From NCBI RefSeq assembly GCF_013408565.1, contig NZ_JACBZX010000001.1, positions 1,550,001 through 1,614,000 on the forward strand: a stretch of 64,000 nt of DNA. Reading direction: 5' to 3'. Below are positions 1 through 9,330 of the stretch, in pieces; position 1 is the stretch's first letter, and each line of letters starts with the position of its first letter. Made by a program: the position numbers and the translations under genes. The notes beneath the pieces were generated by a model, which was given only the letters and a program-made list of their open reading frames with translations, searched no databases and had not been told where the DNA came from. Source of the stretch: Janibacter alkaliphilus (GTDB lineage: Bacteria > Actinomycetota > Actinomycetes > Actinomycetales > Dermatophilaceae).

Positions 1-1343
1 TGCAGGCGGCCGCGGTCAAGGACGAGACGCTGACCCACCTCGAGGAGCACCTGGTCCGGCTGGAGGCGGAGCTGACCGCGCGCGGGGCGGTGGTGCACTG
101 GGCCCGGGACGCCGAGGAGGCGTGCCGGGTCGTCGCCGAGGTCGCCCGCCGGCACGAGGTCGACGAGCTGGTCAAGGTCAAGTCGATGGCCACCCAGGAG
201 ATCGGGCTCAACGACGCGCTGGCGAGCGAGGGGATCGCCGCCTGGGAGACCGATCTGGCCGAGCTCATCGTCCAGCTCGGCGACGACCTGCCCAGCCACA
301 TCCTCGTCCCGGCGATCCACCGCGGGCGGGCCGAGATCCGGGAGATCTTCCGGGAGCGGATGGCCGCGGCGGGGCGGCCCGCGCCGGACGACCTCAGCGA
401 CGAGCCGGCCGAGCTGGCCGCGGCGGCCCGGCAGCACCTGCGGGAGAAGTTCCTGCGGGCACGGATGGCGGTCTCCGGGGCCAACTTCGCCGTCGCCGAC
501 AGCGGGACGCTCGTCGTCGTGGAGTCCGAGGGCAACGGACGGATGTGCCTCACCCTGCCCGAGGTGCTCGTCTCGGTGGTGGGCATCGAGAAGGTGGTGC
601 CCACCTGGGGCGACCTCGACCTCTTCCTGCAGCTGCTGCCGCGCTCCTCGACCGGCGAGCGGATGAACCCCTACACCTCGACGTGGTCCGGCATCACCCC
701 CGGCGACGGGCCGCAGGAGGTGCACGTCGTGCTGCTGGACAACGGGCGCACCAGGGCGCTGGCCGACGAGGTGGGGCGGCAGGCGCTGCGCTGCATCCGC
801 TGCTCGGCCTGCCTCAACGTCTGCCCGGTCTACGAGCGGGTCGGCGGGCACGCGTACGGGTCGGTCTACCCGGGGCCGATCGGCGCGATCCTCAACCCGC
901 TGATGCGTGGCGTGGGCACGCCGGAGGTGGACGCGCTGCCCTACGCCTCGACGCTGTGCGGGGCGTGCGGCGACGTGTGCCCGGTGGCCATCGAGATCCC
1001 GGACGTGCTGGTGCACCTGAGGACGAAGGTCGTGGACGCGCACCGGGACGACGCGGTGCCGAAGCCCGAGGCGGTGGCGATGGCGGCGACCGGGTGGGCC
1101 TTCGGGGATGCGCGGCGGCTGGGGCTGGGGGAGCGGGTCTCCGGGCTGGCCGGGCGGGTGCTGGGTGGGGGGCTGCTGAGTGGGGGAATCCTTGGTGGGC
1201 GCGCGGGGCGGGGGATGCCCGGGGGGCGACGGGCGCTGTCCTGGTTGCCCTTCCCCGGGTCGCGATGGACCGGAGCGCGTGACCTGCCAGTGCCGCCAGG
1301 GGAGTCGTTCCGGCAGTGGTGGCGGCGCGAGGGTCGCCCGTGA
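1..1343 (+). CDS. lutB: LutB-type lactate utilisation iron-sulfur protein, 5' end outside window
   Basis: C-terminal part (about 447 residues visible, reading frame opening at base 3) of the iron-sulfur subunit of the LutABC complex, which oxidises L-lactate to pyruvate in the cytoplasm. The LUD-type domain occupies most of the fragment. It is followed by two ferredoxin-like cysteine clusters: CIRCSACLNVCP (bases about 790-830) and CGACGDVCP (about 958-990), the expected ligands of two 4Fe-4S clusters. A glycine/arginine-rich stretch follows, then the C-terminal WLPFPGSRWT motif seen in LutB tails. The stop overlaps the GTG start of lutC. The true start lies upstream, so the first in-frame ATG at 90 should not be used. 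Family assignment is firm; the substrate is inferred from family. Confidence 0.93.
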   Translation, partial: QAAAVKDETLTHLEEHLVRLEAELTARGAVVHWARDAEEACRVVAEVARRHEVDELVKVKSMATQEIGLNDALASEGIAAWETDLAELIVQLGDDLPSHILVPAIHRGRAEIREIFRERMAAAGRPAPDDLSDEPAELAAAARQHLREKFLRARMAVSGANFAVADSGTLVVVESEGNGRMCLTLPEVLVSVVGIEKVVPTWGDLDLFLQLLPRSSTGERMNPYTSTWSGITPGDGPQEVHVVLLDNGRTRALADEVGRQALRCIRCSACLNVCPVYERVGGHAYGSVYPGPIGAILNPLMRGVGTPEVDALPYASTLCGACGDVCPVAIEIPDVLVHLRTKVVDAHRDDAVPKPEAVAMAATGWAFGDARRLGLGERVSGLAGRVLGGGLLSGGILGGRAGRGMPGGRRALSWLPFPGSRWTGARDLPVPPGESFRQWWRREGRP

Positions 1344-1993
1344 ACGCGCGGGACGAGGTGCTCGCGTCGGTGCGGGCCGCGCTCGGTGGGCGGGAGCGGC
1401 CGCAGGTGCCGGTGGACCGTGGCTATCGGCAGCGGACGGTGGGCGCGGCGGGCACGAGGCCGGCCGGGTCGGCGCCGACGACGCCAGCCGAGCTCGTGGA
1501 CCTCTTCGCCGACCGGGTGGCTGACTACCGGGCGGAGGTGGTGCGGTGCGCCGAGGCGGAGCTGGGGGAGGCCGTGGCCGTCCAGCTGGCGGGTGTGACG
1601 CGGGTCGTGGTGCCTGCGGGGCTGGGCATCGACCTGGCGGTCGGGTCGGACGTCGAGGTGCTGGCCGACGACGGGCTATCCCGCGCCGACCTGGACGCGA
1701 CCGGTGCGGTGGTGACGACCGCGACGGTGGGCATCGCCGAGACCGGGACGATCGTCCTGGACCACGGGCCGGGCCAGGGGCGGCGGGCCCTGACGCTGCT
1801 GCCCGACCGGCACGTCTGCGTGGTGCGTGAGGACCAGGTCGTGGTCGGTGTGGTCGAGGCGGTGGCGGCGCTGGACCCGGCCCGCCCGCAGACATGGATC
1901 AGCGGTCCGTCGGCCACCAGCGACATCGAGCTGAGCCGGGTCGAAGGGGTGCACGGCCCCCGCGACCTGCGGGTCGTGGTCGTGGGGGCGTAG
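1340..1993 (+). CDS. lutC: LutC-type lactate utilisation protein (LUD domain)
   Basis: 217-residue LUD-domain protein, the small partner of LutB in lactate oxidation. The GTG at 1340 overlaps the lutB stop (GTGA), which signals translational coupling and is why this start is preferred over an in-frame upstream GTG. The domain carries the family landmarks: an Asp/Glu-rich middle (LADDGLSRADLDATGAVVTT), the GIAETGTIVLDHGPGQGRRALTLLPDRH core and the C-terminal GPSATSDIELSRVEGVHGPR motif. The length is typical of LutC. lutA would be expected just left of the window. Confidence 0.92.
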   Translation: MNARDEVLASVRAALGGRERPQVPVDRGYRQRTVGAAGTRPAGSAPTTPAELVDLFADRVADYRAEVVRCAEAELGEAVAVQLAGVTRVVVPAGLGIDLAVGSDVEVLADDGLSRADLDATGAVVTTATVGIAETGTIVLDHGPGQGRRALTLLPDRHVCVVREDQVVVGVVEAVAALDPARPQTWISGPSATSDIELSRVEGVHGPRDLRVVVVGA

Positions 1994-2131
1994 CGGAGCA
2001 GGTCTGGGGCAGAGGCCGGCTCGGCGTGGGCCGCTCGACGCGCGAAGCGGGCAGAACTCTGCTTGTCTGTCGCCACCAGGGTCGCCGGGCGCGCTTGCCC
2101 CGGGGTCGTCGCGGTCGATCGAAGGGTGCCG

Positions 2132-2431
2132 ATGAGCCAGGTGGATCAGGTCACGTTCTTCCGGCGACCCGGCTGCCTGCTGTGGGGGTTCTTCCTCGTC
2201 GTCGGACTGTGCAGCGCCTCCTGGCTCGCCCAGTGGATGCAGGAGCAGGGATGGGTGGGCGACGGTCTGCTCCAGTCGCTGGCGATCATGGTGATCACGC
2301 TGCTCGTCGCCTTCGGCCTGGCCCGGCTCTTCCGAGAGCTGACGAGCCGGACGCGGCGGGTGTGCCCGCACTGCGGGGTGGTCACCGACCCCACCTTCCG
2401 CGTCTGCCGCTCGTGCGGCCGGGTGAAGTGA
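2132..2431 (+). CDS. small membrane protein with C-terminal zinc ribbon
   Basis: 99-residue protein of unknown function. Two hydrophobic segments (about residues 13-31 and 48-64) are followed by a cytoplasm-type zinc ribbon with paired cysteines CPHC and CRSC near the C terminus. The ATG at 2132 is preceded by GAAGGG at 2121-2126, a well-placed ribosome-binding site, and is preferred to the upstream in-frame GTG at 2063. It stands alone 138 bp after lutC and 160 bp before a tRNA. The zinc ribbon suggests a protein or nucleic acid interaction role, but that is inference. Confidence 0.75.
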   Translation: MSQVDQVTFFRRPGCLLWGFFLVVGLCSASWLAQWMQEQGWVGDGLLQSLAIMVITLLVAFGLARLFRELTSRTRRVCPHCGVVTDPTFRVCRSCGRVK

Positions 2432-2595
2432 CCCGTGCTCGGGCGCGGTGCCGCATCGCCCCGAGAGTCGCTGGGGCCACCCTTCGACGACGTCGCATCC
2501 CCTCAACTTGGTCCCAGCTCCTCAGGCTGCAACCTGAGCGGACACAACTGCCTAAGGGGTTGCGGACATGGGAGGGCCGGGGAGTAGGGAAGGGG

Positions 2596-2667
2596 TGCCC
2601 CCGGCAGGATTCGAACCTGCGACACCTTCTTTAGGAGAGAAGTGCTCTTCCCCTGAGCTACGAGGGC
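2596..2667 (-). tRNA. tRNA-Arg (anticodon CCT)
   Basis: On the minus strand the sequence folds as a complete cloverleaf. The acceptor GCCCTCG pairs with CGGGGGC (one T-G pair), the D arm is AGCTCAGGGGAAGAGCA, the anticodon stem is CTTCT/AGAAG with loop CTCCTAA, and the T arm is GCAGGTTCGAATCCTGC. The anticodon CCT reads AGG arginine codons. The discriminator base is A and no CCA is encoded. Confidence 0.95.
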
Positions 2668-2940
2668 GGGCCCACCCGCAGATGGGCGGCTCCAAGGGTA
2701 CGGGGTGGGTGCCGACCGGGTCCCACGTGTCGACTCGCGCTGCAGCCCGGCGGGGCCGAGGGCCCGGTTCCCCGGCATCACCGTCTGTGCCGGGAGGCCA
2801 GGGCGCGAGCTGCAGCGCGGCGGGACGCTCTTGCGCACCAGCTCCTGGAAGGCAGCGGTCATCGCCAGCCACGCACCCCACCGCCCAGCATGCCCCTCGT
2901 CCCGGCCTGGCGGAGCGCCGGGCGTTGTTAGCCTTCAGCC

Positions 2941-5900
2941 GTGACGACCGCCGCCGAGCCACCCGCCTCCTCCGGCTCCCCGGTGGCTGCCGCGAGCGCC
3001 GACTGGCGCCGCGAGCTCATGGAGCTCGGCGGCCCCAACACCCTCATCTGGCCGGCCCGCGACCCGGACATCCTCGACCTCACCCGCGCCCACCCCGGCG
3101 GCGTCGCCATGCTGCTGGCCGGGCGCGAGGTCCGCCTCAGCGACCTCGTCCGCGAGCCGGACACGCTGCACCGCCTGCAGCGCAAGGCCGTCCGGCTCGC
3201 CGCGCACGCCGAGGAGATCGCCCAGGAGCACGGGGTGCACACCTGCTTCCTCTCCATGGGCACCGCCACCTGGGCCGTCCCCGGGCAGGACGAGCGCCCG
3301 GTCGCGCCGGTCATCCTGCGACGGGCCCGGCTGCGTCGCCTGCCCGGCGGCACCGACTTCGCCCTCGACCTCGACCAGCGGGTGCAGCTCAACCCCGCCC
3401 TGACCACCTACATCAGCCGGGCGCTGCGCCGCGACCTCGACGCCGACGCGCTCATCGCCCGCGGTTGGCGGGGCAGCGGCTTCAACCCCGAGCCGATCTA
3501 CGCCGCGCTGCGCCGGGACTGCGCCGACCTGCCCGAGCTGCGCATCGAGCGCCGCCTGCTCGTCGCCACCCACCCCTACGGCAAGGCCGAGGCGCTGGCC
3601 GACCTCACCGCCACCGCGACCAAGGACGACCCGCCGGCCGCGCTCACCGCACTTGCCGGCGGCCCCCCGATCGCGCCCCGCGAGCGGAACGTCGCCACCA
3701 GCGCCCGGCACGCCGTCCTCGACCTGCCGCTGGAGCAGCAGCGGGTGCTGGACCGGGCCACCGCCGGCGAGGACCTCTACGTCGAGGCCGCTCCCGGCAC
3801 CGACCCCGAGGGACTGGTCGCCGCCGTCCTCATCGAGGCCGCCCGGACCTCGCAGCGGGTGCTGCTGCTCACCGAGAAGCCCGCCGTCGTCGACACCGTC
3901 CGTGCCCGGCTCGCCACCGTCGGCCTCGCCGGGCTGCTCGGCCATGTCGACGACCCGGCCGCTGAGGTCGACCCGCGGGTCATCACCGAGCGCTGGCCCG
4001 CCGTCGAGACGCCCTCCGCCCCCGCCGCCCGCACCACCACCGAGGCCGAAGGGGTGACCGCGCACGTCCGCGCGATCCACGCCGTCCGGGAGCCCTGGGG
4101 GGTCAGCGTCGCCGACGCGCACGACGCCATCGTCGCGCTCGCCAGCCACCGCCCGGCGCCGCGCTCCCGGGTGCGGCTGAGCGAGGACGTCCTCGCCGCC
4201 ACCGACCAGGCCGGTCGGCAGCGGATCGCTGAGCGGCTCACCGCGCTCGCCCGCGAGCAGGCCTGGCGCCCGGAGAAGGCCGACGAACCGTGGATCGGCG
4301 CCCGCCTGGACACCGACGACGAGGTGGACGAGGCGCTGGCCGCGGTGCAGCGGCTGCGCAGCGGCTCGCTGGACGACCTGCGGCGGGTGGTCCGCGAGGT
4401 CTTCGCCGACGTCGCCGAGCCGCGCGGGGTCACCCCCGGCGAGCACGGCACCTTCCTCGCCCAGATCGAGAAGGTGCGCGACACCCTCGAGGTCTTCCGC
4501 TCCGAGATCTTCGACACCCCGCTCGAGCCGATGCTGCAGGCCACCTCCGACGGCGGCGACCTCGGTCTGCTCGAGCGCCGTCGGCTGCGCGCCCAGGCCC
4601 GCGCGATGCTGCGCCCCGGTCGGCCGCCGACCGACCTCAACGCCGCGCTGCGCGCCGCCGACGCCCAGCGTCGCTCCTGGTCCCGGCTCACCGGCGGCGG
4701 TGGCCGCCCCCGCATCCCCGCGGACATCGACCGGGCGCACCACGCCTACGAGCGGGTCTACGCCGACCTCACCCACCTCTCGGCCGTCCTCGGCGACACC
4801 ACCGAGGGCGGGGAGCTGCTGGCCACGCCATGGGACGAGCTCGAGGAGCGGCTGGCCCGGCTGGCCCGCGACGAGGAAGGCGCCAGGACCGTGCCACGGG
4901 TGACCCCGCAGGTCGACGCGCTGCGCGCCGACGGGCTCGGCCCGCTGCTGGACGACCTCGTCGAGCGTCGCGTCCCGGCCGGGGCGGTCGCCGACGAGGT
5001 GGACTTCGTCTGGTGGATGTCGGTGCGCGACCACGTGGCCGGCCTCGACCCCGACTACGGGCAGGCCCGCGGCACGCAGCTCGAGGGGGCGCTGACCGCC
5101 TTCGCCGACGTCGACCGGGACCGGGTGCGGCGCAACGCCGCCGAGATGGTGGCGCGGCAGCGAGGCCGCTTCCGCGAGCTCGCCCTCTCTCGGCGTGAGG
5201 TAGCCCGGGACGTCGCCGACGTCGCCGACGGACGGCGCGGCGGACCCGCCTGGCGGGGAGCCTTCGCCCGGTGGGGTGCGCTGCTGCACGCGGCGGCCCC
5301 GGCCTGGGCGATGAGCCCGTCGGTGGTCGGCCAGGTGCTGCCGGCGGCCGAGCGCGTCGACCTCGTGGTGATCGCCGACGCCTCGCGCACCACCCTCGCG
5401 CGGTGCGCGGCCGCGATCGCCCGGGGCCACCGCGTGCTGATCGTCGGTGACCGGGCCGGGCTTCCGCCGGCCTCGTGGACCGCCGACGCCGGGGTGCACG
5501 CCCCGACCGCGCCCGGCCGCTCGATCGCCGACGCGGCTGCCGAGGCCCTGCCGACCGTGGAGCTGCGCGAGGTGCCGGGCACCCGGCCGCCGCTGCCGGT
5601 CGCCGGGATCGGTGGAGACCGCGGCGGCCTCACCCCGACGCCGGTGCCGGTGCTGCCGCGCCCGCCCGGCCTGGTGCTCGTCGACGGACGGGCCGCGCTG
5701 GACGAGCGCACCGGCACGGTGGCGACCACCCCGGCCGAGGTCGAGGCCGTCCTGACGCAGGTGCGTGACCGGCTGCGCCGTGGCGCCCGGTCCCTGGGGG
5801 TGCTGACCTTCTCCGACGCGCACGCGGCCGCGGTGACCACGGCGCTGGCCACGGCCGCAGCGGGCGACGCCGAGCTCGCGGCGGGTCTGGACGCGCTGGC

Positions 5901-6561
5901 GGAGCCGCTGCTGGTCCGGACGGCCCGTCGCTGGCAGGGCGAAGGGCGGGACGAGGTCGTCGTCAGCGTCGGCTACGGCCGCACCACCCAGGGGCGGCCC
6001 ACGACCCGGCTCGGCGAGATCGGCGGCCCGGTGGGCGACCGGCTGGTGCGGCTCGCCGCGACCCGGGCCCGCCGGTGGGCGGTCTGGGTGAGCGCGCTGT
6101 CGGCGAAGGACGTCGCGGCCGCTGAGGGTGAGCGCGCCGGTGTCGAGGCGCTGCGCGGGGTGCTCGACGAGCTCGCCGGCGACCCGGAGACCGCTCCCTG
6201 GCCGTCGGCGGCGAAGCCGGACGGGGAGCCGACGCTGATCGCCGACATGGTCGCTCGGCTGCGCGCCGACCACCTCGCCGTGCGCACCGACCTCGACCTG
6301 CGCGAGCACCCGGTGGCCTTCGTCGTCGCCGACCCCGAGGACGGGGGCCGCTTCACCCTGGCCGTGGACATCGACGGGCCGCCCGCGGACGACCTGGCGG
6401 CGGCACGCGAGCACGGTCGACGCCGTCAGGAACGGCTCGAGGAGCTGGGCTGGGCCTACCTGCGGCTGTGGTCGACCGAGGTCTATGCCGACCCGGCGCG
6501 GCAGGAGGCCCGGATCGCGCACGCGATGCGTGCCGCCCGGCAGGCGCGGGACGACGCGTGA
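2941..6561 (+). CDS. large DUF4011/SF1-helicase-like protein with degenerate ATPase motifs and C-terminal Vsr-like nuclease domain
   Basis: 1206 residues from a GTG start. The N-terminal region (about 20-230) has the WRRELMELGGPNTLIW and HPGGVAMLLAGR motifs I associate with actinobacterial DUF4011-type helicase-like proteins. At about 262-300 a superfamily-1 helicase would have a Walker A GPPGTGKS; here the aligned sequence is AAPGTDPEGL, without the catalytic Lys. The Walker B region reads DLVVIADASR instead of a DEAS box. A UvrD-C-like region (about 900-1070) is followed by a Vsr/type-II-endonuclease-like end containing LAVDIDGP, RRRQERLEELGW and LRLWSTEV. The parts suggest a protein descended from a helicase-nuclease that keeps its nuclease domain but probably not ATP hydrolysis. 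It is coupled to the next small gene by a GTGA overlap. The role is unknown; repair or defence are possible. Confidence 0.8.
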   Translation: MTTAAEPPASSGSPVAAASADWRRELMELGGPNTLIWPARDPDILDLTRAHPGGVAMLLAGREVRLSDLVREPDTLHRLQRKAVRLAAHAEEIAQEHGVHTCFLSMGTATWAVPGQDERPVAPVILRRARLRRLPGGTDFALDLDQRVQLNPALTTYISRALRRDLDADALIARGWRGSGFNPEPIYAALRRDCADLPELRIERRLLVATHPYGKAEALADLTATATKDDPPAALTALAGGPPIAPRERNVATSARHAVLDLPLEQQRVLDRATAGEDLYVEAAPGTDPEGLVAAVLIEAARTSQRVLLLTEKPAVVDTVRARLATVGLAGLLGHVDDPAAEVDPRVITERWPAVETPSAPAARTTTEAEGVTAHVRAIHAVREPWGVSVADAHDAIVALASHRPAPRSRVRLSEDVLAATDQAGRQRIAERLTALAREQAWRPEKADEPWIGARLDTDDEVDEALAAVQRLRSGSLDDLRRVVREVFADVAEPRGVTPGEHGTFLAQIEKVRDTLEVFRSEIFDTPLEPMLQATSDGGDLGLLERRRLRAQARAMLRPGRPPTDLNAALRAADAQRRSWSRLTGGGGRPRIPADIDRAHHAYERVYADLTHLSAVLGDTTEGGELLATPWDELEERLARLARDEEGARTVPRVTPQVDALRADGLGPLLDDLVERRVPAGAVADEVDFVWWMSVRDHVAGLDPDYGQARGTQLEGALTAFADVDRDRVRRNAAEMVARQRGRFRELALSRREVARDVADVADGRRGGPAWRGAFARWGALLHAAAPAWAMSPSVVGQVLPAAERVDLVVIADASRTTLARCAAAIARGHRVLIVGDRAGLPPASWTADAGVHAPTAPGRSIADAAAEALPTVELREVPGTRPPLPVAGIGGDRGGLTPTPVPVLPRPPGLVLVDGRAALDERTGTVATTPAEVEAVLTQVRDRLRRGARSLGVLTFSDAHAAAVTTALATAAAGDAELAAGLDALAEPLLVRTARRWQGEGRDEVVVSVGYGRTTQGRPTTRLGEIGGPVGDRLVRLAATRARRWAVWVSALSAKDVAAAEGERAGVEALRGVLDELAGDPETAPWPSAAKPDGEPTLIADMVARLRADHLAVRTDLDLREHPVAFVVADPEDGGRFTLAVDIDGPPADDLAAAREHGRRRQERLEELGWAYLRLWSTEVYADPARQEARIAHAMRAARQARDDA

Positions 6562-6785
6562 GCGGGGCGGACGTGCCAGACCCGGAGACGGTGGGGTCGG
6601 AGTCGGTGGGCGCCGACTCCCCAGGCGCTGGTGGCGAGGAGCGCGTCGAGCCAGCCGCGAGACGGGTGGTGCGTCGTCGACCCGAGCAGAGTCGGGACGA
6701 CACCGACCGTGGCTGGGGCGAGCGGGTCGACGAGGACGAGCACGATCGGTGGCTGCGCGAGCAGCGCCCGCCGCACTGGGACTAG
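6558..6785 (+). CDS. small acidic/basic hypothetical protein
   Basis: 75-residue hydrophilic protein starting at a GTG that overlaps the stop of the preceding helicase-like gene. The N-terminal half is Gly/Ser/Glu-rich and probably disordered. The C-terminal half is charged and ends in RWLREQRPPHWD, a tail I recognise as recurring in small actinobacterial proteins of unknown function. No membrane segment or Cys is present. The coupling suggests co-expression with the helicase-like protein, perhaps as a partner. A convergent hairpin follows. Confidence 0.7.
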   Translation: MSGADVPDPETVGSESVGADSPGAGGEERVEPAARRVVRRRPEQSRDDTDRGWGERVDEDEHDRWLREQRPPHWD

Positions 6786-6853
6786 CCGGAGGACGGGCGG
6801 GGACGCCCTGCGCTGCAGGGTCGCGCCCCGGACCACGGTGCCCTGACGACAGA

Positions 6854-6892
6854 CGACGGCCCGGCCACCCACGTGGGGTGACCGGGCCGTCG
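6854..6892. terminator. bidirectional hairpin terminator
   Basis: Long inverted repeat with arms about 17 bases long, CGACGGCCCGG(C)CACCC and its complement containing GGGTGACCGGGCCGTCG, with a single mismatch and a 4-5 base loop. It lies between the ends of the convergent genes at 6785 and 6943 and would serve both strands. Confidence 0.75.
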
Positions 6893-6942
6893 GTTCGTCA
6901 GACGGGTGCGCGGCGCGGCCGTGCCCCCTTCCCGACGTCAGG

Positions 6943-7311
6943 TCAGGCGTTGCCGCGGCCCGCGCGCAGCTCGTCGCGGATCTCGCGCAGGATCTCGGCC
7001 TGCTCGTCGGTGGTCTCCTCGTCCTCCTGGACGAAGCGCTCGCGCATCGCCTGGTAGGGCTTCACGACGCCGAAGTAGACGATGCCGGCCATCATGATGA
7101 AGGCGATGACGGCATTGATGAACGGGCCGACGTTGATCTCGGCGATGGTGATGCTGCCGATCTCCGGCGGGCCGCCGAAGAGCTTGCTGATGACCGCGGT
7201 CAGCAGCTCGGTGAACGCGGTGACGACCGCGGCGAACGCGGTCGCGATGATCAGACCGACGGCAATCTCGACGAGATTGCCGCGCATGAGGAAGTCCTTG
7301 AAACCCTTCAT
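6943..7311 (-). CDS. mscL: large-conductance mechanosensitive channel MscL
   Basis: 122-residue membrane channel that opens under hypo-osmotic membrane tension. The start MKGFKDFLMRGN is diagnostic: an N-terminal amphipathic helix runs into TM1 (GNLVEIAVGLIIATAFAAVV, about residues 11-32). A periplasmic loop follows, then TM2 (NAVIAFIMMAGIVYFGVV, about 66-84) and a charged cytoplasmic helix (EETTDEQAEILREIRDEL). The ATG at 7311 is chosen over a longer frame because AAAGGA lies just upstream and because the upstream residues lack family similarity. It lies downstream of the SAF gene on the same strand. Confidence 0.95.
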   Translation of the reverse strand: MKGFKDFLMRGNLVEIAVGLIIATAFAAVVTAFTELLTAVISKLFGGPPEIGSITIAEINVGPFINAVIAFIMMAGIVYFGVVKPYQAMRERFVQEDEETTDEQAEILREIRDELRAGRGNA

Positions 7312-7509
7312 GGGCGTGTCCTTTGGTTCGGGGAGACATGGGGGCGCGCGCCATCGCGCGACGAAGAATCTTCTTGCACTTTCACTCATCGCGCAAGTCG
7401 AAACGCATCGGGGCAGCGACGTTCGTGCTCCGGGGACAGTTCTGATCCGGGCGCGGTCAGACGCTGCACGCTGACGTCGCAGGTCAGGGCGCTGCGGGTC
7501 CGCCCAGGG

Positions 7510-8151
7510 TCACGGACGCAGGGCCAGCACGAATCCTGTCGTCGCGTCCTCCCCGAGGGCCTCGACCAGCGATCCGGCGTCGGCGCTCGGCACGGCGACC
7601 ACCGCCTGCGGGGTGCTCGTCGACGGTGCGAGCCCGTCCTCGCTCGGCGGGTCGGCGGCCACGACCAGCGCGTCGCGGACCACCGGCTCGGCGCTCCCGC
7701 CGCGGTAGACGTCCACCCGCTCACCCGGCGAGACGTCCGTCGGGCCCAGCAACGGCAGCGAGACCGCCCGGTCGCCGTCCTCGGCGTCGGCGAGCAGCCC
7801 GGCGCCGGTGCCGCGCGCGGCGGTGAGCACCTCGCCGCTGCGGATCGGCACGCTGGCCCGGCTGCCGACGAGGTCGGTGGGATCCTCCAGCGCTCCGGCG
7901 ACCGGTTCGCCGCGCGTCTCGGTCAGGCGCAGGTGCTCGGCGCGGATCGGCTCGCCCGCGGCGACGTCGCTGGTGGCGACGACCACCTTCGCCCCGCTGG
8001 CCGGGCCCCGGGCCGCGGCGACGGCGACCTGCAGGGCGGTCAGCAGCAGGACTACGGCCAGCAGTCGGCGCAGCACCACCCGCCGCCAGGCGGCCCGGCG
8101 GGAGGGTCCGAGCAGACCGGGCAGCTGGTCGGCGAGCGAGGTACGAGCCAT
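7510..8151 (-). CDS. SAF-domain (CpaB/RcpC-like) membrane-anchored protein
   Basis: 213 residues. An N-terminal Arg-rich cytoplasmic segment is followed by one hydrophobic helix (about 28-46, RLLAVVLLLTALQVAVAAA). A SAF domain follows (about 55-120, VVVATSDVAAGEPIRAEHL ... VGSRASVPIRSGEVLTAA), and then a C-terminal domain with GERVDVYRGG and a Ser/Thr linker. This resembles CpaB/RcpC proteins of pilus assembly, but no tad/flp pilus genes are near. In actinobacteria this gene usually sits between fmdB and mscL as it does here. Function unknown. Confidence 0.85.
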   Translation of the reverse strand: MARTSLADQLPGLLGPSRRAAWRRVVLRRLLAVVLLLTALQVAVAAARGPASGAKVVVATSDVAAGEPIRAEHLRLTETRGEPVAGALEDPTDLVGSRASVPIRSGEVLTAARGTGAGLLADAEDGDRAVSLPLLGPTDVSPGERVDVYRGGSAEPVVRDALVVAADPPSEDGLAPSTSTPQAVVAVPSADAGSLVEALGEDATTGFVLALRP

Positions 8152-8193
8152 GCCGCCGACGCTAGGTCCGCGGCGCGCCCGCCGCCGGTGTCG

Positions 8194-8568
8194 TCAGGAG
8201 GTGGTGGAGGAGGAGGCCGAGGCCCCCGAGCCTGTGGACGAGCCGCTGCCGGAGGAGCCCGAGCCGTTCGACGACGTGGACGAGCTGCTCGAGCTCTCCG
8301 ACGACGAGCCGGTGCTCGATGAGCTGTCCGAGGACCCGCCGCCGGAGCTGCTGGAGTCGCCCGAGGAGGCGCTCGTGGCGCCCTTGCCGTCGGTGCGGGA
8401 GTCGTTGCGGTAGAAGCCGCCGCCCTTGAAGACGACGCCGACCGCGTTGTAGAGCTTGCGCAGCCGACCCCCGCACGTGGGGCACTCGGTCAGCGAGTCG
8501 TCGCTGAAGGACTGCACGATGTCGAAGGCGGTGCCGCACTCGGTGCACCTGTACGAATAGGTAGGCAT
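8194..8568 (-). CDS. FmdB-family zinc ribbon protein with serine-rich tail
   Basis: 124 residues. The first about 55 residues are the FmdB regulatory-family domain: MPTYSYRCTECG, then CPTCGGRLRKLYNAVGVVFKGGGFY, giving a four-Cys zinc ribbon. From about residue 60 to the end the protein is almost entirely Ser and Gly with scattered Asp/Glu, a low-complexity disordered tail. The ATG at 8568 starts right at the conserved MPTY motif. The frame stays open upstream but without conserved sequence. It lies 61 bp downstream of the cycloligase gene on the same strand. The family name comes from the formamidase regulator FmdB, and a regulatory role here is unproven. Confidence 0.88.
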   Translation of the reverse strand: MPTYSYRCTECGTAFDIVQSFSDDSLTECPTCGGRLRKLYNAVGVVFKGGGFYRNDSRTDGKGATSASSGDSSSSGGGSSDSSSSTGSSSESSSSSSTSSNGSGSSGSGSSTGSGASASSSTTS

Positions 8569-8629
8569 CTCGCGGGTCATCATAGGCGGCGCGGCAGAGC
8601 CGCCGAGGCGGACCGTCCGGTCCCGCCGG

Positions 8630-9307
<678 letters not shown>

Positions 9308-9330
9308 CGGCTCATCGTAGGCTGGCGAGC

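Noticed and set aside
2935..6522. Very long open frame on the minus strand opposite the helicase-like gene
   Set aside because: Gly/Arg/Pro/Val-rich translation with no motifs; a side effect of high GC3 in the real plus-strand gene, which has recognisable domains.
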